Source: Rhizophlyctis rosea
Lineage: Eukaryota > Chytridiomycota > Chytridiomycetes > Rhizophlyctidales > Rhizophlyctidaceae
DNA: 64,000 bases
Direction of reading: 5' to 3'
Assembly (NCBI GenBank): GCA_027596075.1
Contig: JADGJC010000199.1
Coordinates: forward strand, 1 to 64,000
Shown piece by piece: positions 43,501 through 55,500 of this stretch. The notes beneath the pieces are model-generated. The model had not been told where the DNA came from. It worked only from the letters and a program-made list of their open reading frames with translations, and searched no databases. How positions within the stretch are numbered: position 1 is the first letter of the stretch; each line of letters opens with the position of its first letter. A program made the position numbers and the translations under genes.

Positions 43501-46500
43501 AGAGATAAAAAGGCTGAAATGGAGGAGCTCAAGACGAACTTGAAAGCAAGCAATAGCGACCTTCAGCAGAAGCTTGCCGTTCGTAATGCGGAATACGAAC
43601 AGCAGCTCAAAGAGCTGGAAGCGCGCACTGCCGAACTGCAACAGACCACATCTCAGCTCGCTTCAAAGACTTCACAGGCTGAGCAACTTTCAACGCAGCT
43701 CAAGGATCGCAACAGCAAAGTCGAGAAGCTGAAGGCTCAACTCACGTCAAAGACTACCGATCATGAGACTGCTACAAACGAACTGCATTCAAAGATAGCC
43801 GAGATTCAGACATTGAGGGTGCAGCTGGATGCAAAGAGCTCGAACTTGGAGGAGAACAAAACTCATCTCAATACCCGAAGCGTAGAGTTAGAGCAGTTGA
43901 AGAACAGTCACACGACGAAGATTGCGGAGTTGGATCAGATTAGGGTTCAGATGGCCGCAAAGTCAACAGAGCTGGAGCAAGTGAAATTGCAATTGCAAGC
44001 ACGATCTAGCGATCTGGAAAATATCAGATCAGAACAGTCCGCCAGAACTACTGAAATTGGTCACCTGAAGCAGGAGCTCAGCGGAAAAGAGGCAGATCTT
44101 GCGAAAGTGCGGCAGAAATTAGACGCAACGGCAGCGGAATCCGAGAAACTGAAATCCCAGCTCAGCGAACGAACTGCGCAGTTGCAGGATGACCAAGCGA
44201 AGGCAGCAGCTCAAATAGCAAAGTTAGAAACCGAAAGCGCGTCAAGAGCCAGTGAACTTGAGAAAACAAAGGCTGACCTCAGCACCCGAAATGCGGAAGT
44301 GGGGGACTTAAAAGCTCAACTCAAAGCCAAGTCTGCAGAGTGGGATGAAGCCATTGGGAAGAAGACGTCGAAGATGCAGCAGCTCAAAGCTCAACTTCAA
44401 GGACTGGAGACAGATGTCCGGAATAAGAATGCGGAATTAGAAAAAGTTCGTGCAGAACTGAATGCACGCTCATCGGAGCTGGACCGCCTACAAACGCATT
44501 TGAAGGCCAAGACTGGTGAATGGGATGGTCTTAATGCTAAGAACGCGTCTAGAATCGACAAGTTGAAGGCCCAGATTGAGACGCTGGAGGCCGACATGCG
44601 GAACAAAAATGCGGAGGTGGAGAAACTCCTCGGAGACGTCAATGTGCGAGAGGGGGAGATTGAGAAACTCCAAACGCAGATCAAAGCCAAAACCGGTGAA
44701 TGGGAAGAGGCTACGACCAAACACACAACCAGAGTAGAGAAGTTGAAGTCTCGGTTGGCATCTGTGGAGGATGACTTGCGCAATAAGAATGTCGATCTGG
44801 ATAAGGCTCGGGAGGAAATAATGACACGTGCCGCAGAATCGGAGAGGACTCGGGGAGAGCTGAATGCGAGAATCACGGAGTTGGAGAGGATTCGCGGGGA
44901 GCTGAAGGTTCGACAAGACGAGTTGGAGAAGGTGCGCGGAGAAGTCAATGCCCGTAACTCTGATTTGGAAAAGGTTCGCGGGGAGGTGAATGCACGCAAT
45001 GCGGAATTAGAAAAGATTCGTGGGGAGGTAAATGTACGAAATACTGAGTTGGAAAAGGTTCGTGGGGATCTAAATGCACGCAATGGCGAGTTGGACAAGG
45101 TGCGTGGTGAGTTGGGTGCACGGAACGTGGACTTGGAAAAGATCCGTAGCGAGCTGAACGTGCGCACTGGCGAGTTAGAGAAGGTGCGCGGGGAATTAGT
45201 TGCACGAAACACAGATTTGGAAAAGATTCGTGGCGAGTTGAATGGGCGCACTGGCGACTTGGAAAAAGTACGCGGGGAATTAGGTGCACGGAACATAGAT
45301 TTAGAAAAGAGCCGTGACGAGCTAAACCGGCGAACCGGCGAGTTGGAGAAGGTGCGTGGGGAATTAGGTGCACGCAACTTTGACTTGGAAAAGATTCGCG
45401 GCGAGTTAGAAAAGGTGCACGGGGAGGTGACTGCGCGCAATGGAGATCTAGAAAAGATCCGAGGAGAATTGAACGCACGCAATGTGGAGATTGAAAAGCT
45501 TCAAACACACCTGAAGACCAAGACTAGCGAATGGGAAGAAGCTACTTCTAGGCGAAACGCAAAAATAGAGTCGTTGACCTCTAAGTTGCAAGCGGCCGAA
45601 GTGCAAGTTCGTGATAAATCCTCGGAACTAGAGAAGGTTCGGGGAGAAATGAATAGCCGTATCATTGACATTGAACGGTTACAACTCCAGCTCAAGTCCA
45701 GATCGGCCGAGTTAGAAGCAGATATCCGTGGGAAGGATGGTGAATTGGAAAGAGCTAGAGGAGAAGCAAGTGCCCGAGCAACTGAGTTGGAGAAGTTGCA
45801 TGTGCAGCTAAAATCAACGACAGCGGAATTGGAGTCAGAAATTCGTAACAAAAACTCAGACCTGGAGAAAGCCGGGGTGCAGATAAATGCTCAAGCTCTC
45901 GAATTAGAAAGATTACAAGCTCAATTGAAATCGAAGACGGCTGAACTTGAGAGCGATATTCGTAACAAATACGGAGAGCTGGAAAAGCTTAGGGCGGAAG
46001 CCAATGCCCAGGCCCTTGAAATGGAGAAGATGCAACTTCAATTCAAGTCGAAGACGGTGGATTTCGAGACTATTATTCGCAGCAAAGTGGCCGACTTGGA
46101 AGCAGCGAAGGCTGAAGCAAATGGTCGGGCCATCCAACTAGAGCAATTGCAAGCAACATCAAAGGCCAAGGTGTCGGACTTGGAAGGGCAAGTTCGTGAA
46201 AAAGCTGCGGAGATGGACAAACTCAAGGGAGAACTCACAGCCCGTGCAGAAGCTGTGGCGGCGGCTGAGCGTGTCACGGGTGAAAAGAATAAACGTATTG
46301 ATGAGCTGGAGTCAGGCCTGAAAGAAAAACGATCAGAGATCAGTGATTTGCTTCAGCAGTTGAAAGGTGCGGAGCAAGCACTCAGCAATTTCACGAACAA
46401 ACTCAATGAAGTTGAGGGCCTGGCACGTGCACGCAAGTCGGATATGGAAGCTTTACAGTTGGAGCTGCATAAAGCACGGACGGAAGCGGCTAGCATGAAG

Positions 46501-49500
46501 GAGCGGGGAGATGCCATAATCAGCGAGAAGGAAGCGCGAATCCGTGACTTGCAAGCTGATAGGGAACGGGTCATGAAGGAGTCCGAACTATTGGGAGCAA
46601 AGCTTAGCGAAGCAAATGATCAAAAACGGGACCAGATCATTCAGGTGGAGAAAATGCAAACTGAGATCCAACACTCCCATGTACGGATTAAGGACTTGGA
46701 GATTGAGCGGGGGCAACGTCTGAAGGAAATAGAATCATTTAGTGCCCGCTTAGCAGAAACGGAGGGAAAAGCTCGTAGCCGCAAGAATGACTTGGAAGCG
46801 GCGCAGAAGGACATCCACCTTTCAAACGCCCGAATCAAGGACTTGGAAACGGAGCGGGACCAGCGAGGCAAGGAAGTTCAATCTCTAAGTGCAAAATTGG
46901 CAGAAGCGGAGGAACAAGCTCGTGGCCGAAAGAGTGATTTGGAAGCGGTGCAGAAGGAGCTGCAGCAAATCACGGATCGCGCGGAGGTCCTTCAGAAAGA
47001 GCTCCAACGGGTAACTCAAGAGGCGGCAACTGCACGTGAGCAAGCAAATGCAGCCTTGGGAGACAGAGAGAAGCGCATCAAAGAATTGGAAGCCGAAAAG
47101 GCAGCAAACCTAGAAAGGCTGGCAGCTCTCTCGACCAAGTTGGCAGATGTTGAAGGGAAAGCAAAAGCGAGAAAGCTCGATTTGGAAGGTGCGCGGGCTG
47201 AGCTACAACGGTTACATGCGGACTTTGCAAATGCAAAGGAATCGTGGCAGCGGAGCTCCGAAGCGGCCTCACAGGAGCATGTCAGCAAACTCAAGGATGC
47301 TCAAAATCAAATCGTGAGACTGCAAGATTTTGTGGCCAGTCGGGAAATGGAACTTGCAACAACTTCGGCAAAATTGACGGATGTCGAAGGGAAGGCAAAG
47401 GCTCGGAAGACTGATCTGGAGGCGGTGCGTGGGGAATTGCAAAGGTCACATGTGGAATTGGCAAGTGCTAAGGAATCGTGGCAGCGTGCGCTCGAAGCAG
47501 CGGCGCAGGAGCACGCCCATAAGCTCAAGGATGCCCAAGGTCACATCGGTAAACTCGAGGAGTTGGTTGCCAGTCGGGATCTGGAGCTGAAAAACATTGT
47601 TGATCAACTACGTGATACCAAACAACGGGCTGATACTGTCCAAAGCAAGTGCGATCAACTGCAGTTGGAGTACAGTCGGCGTGAGTCTGAGCTCAATGCT
47701 ATCCAAACCCAGCTTCGCCACACCGAACAGCGCTCAGAGAAACTTCGTGAGAAGGAAGAAAGGCTTCGGACTGAATTATCGAAGCGTGACCTAGAGCTCA
47801 CCACTTCTCGTGCTGAATCCCGTGAACTGACACAACGGCTCGGTGATTTGCAGGAGAGGCACGAAAGTTTGCGTTCGGAGATGAAATCACGTCAGGACGA
47901 ACTCACTGCTGCAGGCAATGAGGTTCGGGATTTGAGGACGCAAATGGATATGTTGCGAGACAAGCATGAGCAAGGGCAACGGAACTTGTCGATTCAAAAG
48001 AATGAGTTGCAAATTTCGCAGAGTCAGGTCCGTGACCTCAAAGAGCGACTAGATGTTCTTCAAATTAAGTACGATGGGGCGCAAAAAGATGTTGCGGATA
48101 GGGCTGAACGGGCCGCGAGAGCAGAAGCCAACCTTGCCGAACTCCACCAACGGTTTGAAAGTCTGACCGATTCAACTATCCAACTCAAGGGCGATCTCTC
48201 TGCCAAAGATGCGGACATCAGGGCGGCACAAAATGACCTGACTGCTGCTGCACAAAAAGCCGAGGCGGGGAAAGCACAATACGAGCAAGCTCGTAACGAA
48301 TTGGCAGCTCGAGTCGCAGAGTTGTCAGGTGCTCTGACCCAAGTGCAGAATCATGAGCAGCGCTTAGAAGCGGCAACAGCCACCAACGTGCAACTGAAGA
48401 CAGATCTCCTCGCCAAAGAGTCCGAGCTGAAAACGTCACAGGCTGAGCTTCGTGATCATAGGCAGAAGCTCGAAACGTTACAGCCTCAGTACGATCACCT
48501 TCGCCACGAGCTTACAGCCCGCGCCGCTGAGCTTACCAGCTCACAAGCACATGTCCAGGAACAGCAGCAGCGCGTAGAATGTTTGACAGCCATTGGTAAT
48601 CAGCTGAAAATGGACTTGGCATTGAGAGAAAGTGATTTAAAGGCGTCGCAGGCGGAAGTTGGTGAAACAAAGAAAAAATTAGAAGCCTTACATCTGCAGC
48701 ATGAGCAATCGCGTAATGAGTTGGTAGTGCGGACGGCGGAAAACGCAACACTCCAATCGAGGTTGCAGGATGCCAAGCAGCGAATGGAAGAGTTGAATGC
48801 TGCCAATAGCCAGCTGAAGCTGGATCTGGGGATAAAGGAATCGGATGTAAAGGCTGCTCACAATGATCTTCGGGAGATTAGACAGCGGCTCGAAGTACTG
48901 CACACGCAACATGAGCAAGTCAAAAGCGAACTAGCTATTCGAACTTCCGACCTGAGCAATGCTCAAACAAAATTGCAAAAGGCGAAGCAACGGGTGGAGG
49001 ATTTGACTGGCCTCAGTAATCAGCTCAAATCAGACTTGGGAGCTAAGGATACAGAAGTGAAGGTATCCCAAATCGAGTTGCGTGACCTCAAACAGAAGAA
49101 CGAAGCATTGCAATTGCAAAACGAACAATCCCGGACGGAACTGGCTGCGCGCAATGCCGATTTCAACAATGCTTTGAAGGAGGTGCAAGAGATGAAGAAT
49201 CGGTACGACAGCTTGCAGTCAACGCATGCCGAACTGCGTACTGTACATTCGGAGGCATTTGAAAGGGCGGCCGAGCGCGAAAAACGCCTGCAGGAGTTGG
49301 AGAGGGTCTGGGGCGAGAATGAGGTGGAGCTCGAAAGTGCTAAGCGGGAGCTGGAAGAAGCTTTGGCGGACTGTGCAGTGAAGGGAGAGAAGGCTAAAAG
49401 TCGGAAAGCAAGGATACAGGAGCTCGAAAATAACATCCGCGTGCAGTCAGCGGAACTTGCGTCAAAGATGGCCATTTTCGAGAATCAGATTGCGGCAGCA

Positions 49501-52500
49501 TCGGCGGTTCATAAGGACGATGAGAATCGCATCAAAACGCTGGATCAGCAACTTGCTGACGCAAGGACCGAGTCCTCTTCTCTGAAAGAGCAGGTTAATG
49601 GTCTCAAGATAGAGATCCAACGTCGGGACGATGATAAGCGGCGCTTCGAAGGCCGTGTGATGGACCTTGAACATCTCAGTACACAGCAGAAGCAACAGTA
49701 CGATGTAGTGTGTTCGGAGCTCGAAGGGCTGCGCCGATCAGCATCAGACGATCGCAAGCGGTTGGAAAACAAAATCGAGAAGCTGGATGAGAGTCTGACC
49801 AACGAGAAGGCCACCAGTCATGATTTGTTTGAACAACTAGATTCTGCAAGGTCCGTGATTAAGCAGTTAGAGGATGGGACAAATGAGCTTCGATTGCAGT
49901 TGGAATATGCCGAAGAGGCAGGGGAGCGGCTGAAAGAACAAATTGCGGACATGAGATCCAAAAATCAGGAACTATCGGTAGCTGCTCAAGAATTCCGAAA
50001 CCGCTCTGAAGCTCGCATTAGAGAGTTGACAGCTGTGATTGGGGAACGTGACATCGCAGCAACTGATGCAAATAAGAGAGTGGAAGGAGCTCAGGGAGAG
50101 TTGACTCAGCTGCATAGACGTGTTCAAGAGTTGCAGGAGCACGAACGGGAATTGCGGATGGACTTGAAGGAAGGGCAAAGGGATACGGCAGACCTGCAGC
50201 GGCGCAATAACCAACTAGCATCTCAAATTACGGAACTGGAAAGTATTCGGGCAAGCCGGGAAGCCGAAAATGAATCTCTCAAAGAGAATGCACTTCAAAT
50301 GAAATTGGAATTAACTCGCGCAGATGAACAATGCAAGGGACTCCAATCCAAGCTTGAGGCGACTCAATCAGAGAATATGAAAGCCTTGGAACGCTTGAAG
50401 GTGGAACTCAGTGCAGCAAAGGACGAGTCCACAACCCTGCGAGGACAGCTTGAGTCAGTTTCGGCGGACTTGAGGAAGCGAGAAGAGGAGTTTACCAGAG
50501 TTCGTGGGACAAGTGATGGGGAACTAGCTCGGGTTCAGAATGAGCTAAGGAAAGCACAGTCGGAATTGGACACGGCAATCAGTGAGCGAGCGCGCTGCGA
50601 AATGCAAATCGAGCGACTCAAAGATGAAATTAATCACAAGCAAGATTACAGCATGAATCTTGAATCTGAATTAGCAAACACAGAGGAGATGTTGCGCCGT
50701 ACACAGGAAGATCTTAATAGCGCTCACATTGAAGTGCGTTCTATCAAACGGGATGCAACAGACCTGAAAGCGCAGGTGCAGCAAACTTCATCTGAAATCA
50801 AAAGAAAAGAAGAGCGATGTCGCATCTTTGAGGAGGACATCAAGGGACTTCAAAATGATCTCTTCGTTGCCCGCGGTGAAGTTGACAATCTCCGGACACA
50901 GCTCCAGACAGCACGAGATGAGTGCGAAATTGAAAAGTCTCGTCGCCAAGCGTTGAACCAAAGTTTGCAAGATCTACAGAATGTACGACTGAAGCATGTT
51001 GAGGAGGAGAGTCGGCGCAAAGAAGACGAATGTCGGAGACTTGAAGGTCAAGTAGACGAACTGGAAAGTTCACTTACTCAGAGCCGGGTTGAAACCGAGT
51101 CCTTGCGAGTTCGCCTGCGCACACTGGAAAGCGAACATGCTGCGGAGAAAGCAAGAGCAGATGCATTGATTCTAACAAAAAAGACCTTGCAGCGCGAAGA
51201 ATCCGAGTTCAATACCGTTCGTCAAGACGAAATTCGCAAAAAGGATTCAATAATCTCGGGATTGAAGGCGAGAAATGATGAATTGGAAACGACTTTGCAT
51301 ACCATGAAACGAGAGTTGCGTTCCCTGACTACGGAATCCGCGATCAATCGACAGAGATCAGAAAACTTTGAGACAGCCATGCAAAGTCTCCAATCTACGT
51401 CGTCAAAGCGAGAGAATGCACTGCAGGAGGCTCTTGAAACGTTGAAAAGCCAATTAGAACACGTGAATAGGAGGGCCTCCGAGGTAGAACGCGTCGAGCT
51501 TCCAGGTCATTCGGACTATTTAAAGCGCGAAGTCTCTGATTTGAGGGAGGAGCTTGCTGACGCTAACATGAGGCATCGGGACGCCCAACAAGCAGTCAGT
51601 CAATTGCAGCAACAGCTCAAGTCTTTGCAACTTGAGTCGGGGACTTTGCAAGAACGACTGAAAGAGAAAGATGCTGAATTCGGTAAACTCCTCAACGAAG
51701 CTCACGCAACGGAGATGAGATACCAGGACCAAGTTTCGAAATTGCAGAACCTCTCTTCTGAAAGGGAGCGAGAACTGGTCGGAGTGCGAGCTACATTGCA
51801 GTCGGTGCAAATTGGAGCGGATCAGTCTGCTCAGATTGTTGGCGAGTGGCAACGGGAGATGGAAGTCACATTGAACAAATTGGCTTCGGCAGACGCAAAA
51901 GCTCGGGAGTTCGAGTTCAAGGCGCGGACGTTAGAGGTTGAAGTTGCTGATGCCCGTGCTCGTCTTGGTGCCACACAGCAGAGCCTCGATCGTGCCGGTG
52001 ATGAACGGAACAAGGCAGAGGCTGGCTTGTTAGAAGCAAACCGTATCAGGATGCAGTTAGAAGAACAAATCAAGGCAGAACACTCTGCGGCTGAGAAGGC
52101 ATCAGCTTTTGCGCGGGAGATGGAGCAGGCACGGGATCAAGCGGAGGAGCGCGCGAGGGTGGAGAGGCAAGAAGTCTTCAACATCAAGTCCGAGATTGAG
52201 AAGATGAAGTGGGAGCACAAGAGCGTGATTATGAAGATGGAGCAGGAGTCCGAAATGGCGAATCAAAAAGCAACCTTACTTGAATCTCAAACAGAATGGC
52301 TTCGGAACGATTTGAAGGATCGGACAACAGAGAACTCAAATCTATCAAAAAAAGTGTTGCAACTGGAAGAGGATATTTCGGATATGCATAGTAGCTTGCG
52401 CAAATCACAAGACGAAAACACAGAAGCACAAAGAAAAGCGACAATCTTGCAGGAAGAGATCAACAAAATGAGTGCCCATGTTGAAAGCTTGCAAGGAAAA

Positions 52501-55500
52501 GTGGCCGATGCCGAGGTCGCTAGGGAAGCAGTCGGGAAGGAGCTAGTTGGAGCTAATGACGACTTAAGGCGGGCTCATCACGCTCACAGTCAAGCTGTTG
52601 CAGAGGTGGAACGGTTGCGAGCAGAGTTGGAGCAGAACAAGATTACGTCGGCGTTCATTTCGGACAGTTGCAATCAATATGAGCAAATGATGAAGAAGCT
52701 CGTGGATGAACGTAACGGAATACTTGAAGAACGTGCCAGCTTGCGTAGGGAGATCAATGGCCTTCAGGGAGTCGTTAGCAAAGCTGAAAAGGAGAGAGCA
52801 GCGCTTGTGGACGAACTTAAGCGACTGCCCGAGACTGAACAAAAGCTGCGCACCAACTCTCAGGATCTCGATCACGCACAGTCAGAGTTAGCTAAGCGAG
52901 ACGCTGTCATACAAGGTTTGCGAGAGGACATCAACAAAATGGAGAAAGAAAAGGCAAAACTTGTTGAAGAATTACACCAGCTGTCCGAAACCGACCAAAG
53001 GCTCCACGAGATGACCCGTGATCTGGATCTGGTGGAATCGGAGATGGCCACTAAGGAAAGGGAGCTTCAAAAGTTGCAGAAACAGCGTACGGCATTGGAA
53101 GTAGATTATCAGGATCATATCAACGAGCTGCGATTCCAATTGGCGGTGAAAGAAGAAGAATTGAAAACGATGAAGGAAGAGTTGATCGACTATGGGAAGC
53201 TGGAAAGATTACATGAGAAGGACTTGACCGAGACCATCCGTAGGCGTGATGAAACCGTTTCTGACTTGCAAGCTCAGATGAAGGATTCTCAAATTACGGT
53301 GGACAATCTCCAATCTCGATTAGCTAACAAGGAGAAGGAGTTAGCTGAGACCGTTCGTCAGAGCATTGATATCCAGCGGGAGTTGCAGACACAGTTAGAT
53401 CATTCCCACAGTGTGGTAGACGACCTTCAATCGGACCTGAACAGCAAAGAGGCGGAGTTGAGTGAAAGCATCCGGCAGAGAGATGACAGCATCCTTGATT
53501 TGCAAACTCAGTTAGAAAATGCGCAAAGCACTGTAGACGAAGTTCAATCAGAATTAGCTAGCAAGGAGAAGAGACTATCAGAGGATGTTCGCCAGCGCGA
53601 CGACACCATTCTCAAGCTTCAGACTCAGCTTGAAAGCACCCAAAACCTTCTGAACGACATTCGATCGCAGTTGGCCAGCAAGGAGAAAGAGTTGACCGAG
53701 ACCATTCTTGCATTGCCAACGCAACTGCAAAACTCTCTCAGTATTGTTGACAATCTTCGATCTCAATTAGCCAGCAAAGAGAAGGAATCAACCGAGACCA
53801 TTTTCGCATTACGTAGTGAATTGCAGAGCTCCCAAAACGCTGTTGAAACCCTCAAATCACAAGCGGCCAACCTGGAGGAGAAGGTCCGAGATATCACAGA
53901 CGATCGGAATAAGCAATTGGCAATTTCCTCTCAGCAGCTGGCCGCCGTCCAAGGCGAGCTTGACAACGCCAAAAAAGCTAATGACCGCAGTAAGCAGCAA
54001 CGTGAGGATCTGGGGCGCAAGATCAGGGATATCACGGAGGACAGGGATGAGCGAATCTCGTTGTACACTCAAAAGTTGGCCAGTACACAAGGCGAGCTTG
54101 AGCATGTGAGGAAAATTCTTGACGAAACTGAGCAAGTGCGTGCGGATCTTGAAAGCCAAATCAAAAACATTACGGAGGATAGGGATAAGCAAGTCTCGTC
54201 ATACAATCAAAAGTTGACTAGTAGTCAGGGCGAGCTTGACCAAATCAGGAAGACTCTTGAACAAAGCGAGCAAATGCGTGCGGATCTTGAAAGCCAATTT
54301 AGGAACACTACGGAGGGCCATGAGAAGCAAAACTCGTCGTACACTCAACAGCTGACCACAACCCAAAAAGAGCTCAACCAAATTAGGAAGTCTCTCGAAA
54401 GCAGTGAGCAATTGCGTGGAGATCTTGAGCGTAGGATTGAAGAGATCACAAAGGCCGGCGAGAAGCAAGTGTCGTCATACACCCACCAGCTGAGCACCGC
54501 ACAAAACAAGCTCGAACGTGTTAAGAATGCTCAAGAGCGCAGTGAGAAGTTGCGGGATGAGCTTGAACGCAAGGTCCGGGACATCACGCAAGATCGGGAC
54601 AAACAGTTGTCGGCATACTCTCAGCAGCTGGCGTCAACGCAGAGCGAACTGGAGCATGTAAAGAAGGCATACGAGCGCAGCGAACGGGAGAGGGAAGACG
54701 TGAAACGGAAGCTGGAGGGCGAGCTAGAAAGCTACAAAAAGGCACATGAACAAGAACGAGAGGATATCAAGCGAAAACTGGAAAGCGAGCTGGACACTTC
54801 CAAAAAGATGTACGAGCAAGAACGTGACGATGTCAAGCGGAAGTTGGAACACGAGCTGGACAATTCCAAGAAGGCTCATGAGCAAGAGCGGGAGGATGTC
54901 AGGCGGAGACTGGAAAACGAATTGGTAAAAACCAAAAAGGCGTACGATCAAAGCTTGCAGGAGCGGGAGGCCTTGAAAAGGAAGTTGGAAAGCGAGTTGG
55001 AAAAGACCCAAAAAGCTTACGATCAGAGTGTGCAGGAGCGGGAGGATGTAAGGAGGAAGTTGGAAAGCAAGTTGGAGAAGAGCAAGAAGGCGTACGACCA
55101 AAGTGTGCAAGAGCGGGAGGATCTCAAGAAGAAGCTAGAAACCGACTTAGACGGTGCTAAGAAGGCTTATGAGAAGAGCGAGCAGGAGCGGGACGCCATT
55201 AGGAAGAAGTTGGAAGACGAGGTAGAAGCGGCTGAGAAAGCTCATGAAAAGAGTGAACAGGAGCGGGAAGATGTCAGGAGAAAGTTGGAAGGCGAGATAG
55301 AAGCGGCTAAGAGGGATTATGAAAAGTCTGAACGGGAGCGGGAAGATGTTAGGAAAAAGTTGGAAGGTGAGGTAGAGACTGCCAAGAAGGCCCTGGAAAG
55401 GAGAGAGCAGGAGGCGGAAGATGTTCGGAAAAAGTTAGAGAGCGAATTCGATACTGTCAAGAAGTCCTATGACAAGAGTGAGCAGGAGCGCGAAGATGCT

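Noticed and set aside
44397..45482. A 361-codon open frame on the minus strand, and a similar 295-codon one at 35400-36287
   Set aside because: They lie opposite the giant coiled-coil exon and are rich in Ser, Arg, Phe and Pro, as expected for the reverse of a Glu/Lys/Leu-rich repeat. They have no independent start context or motif.
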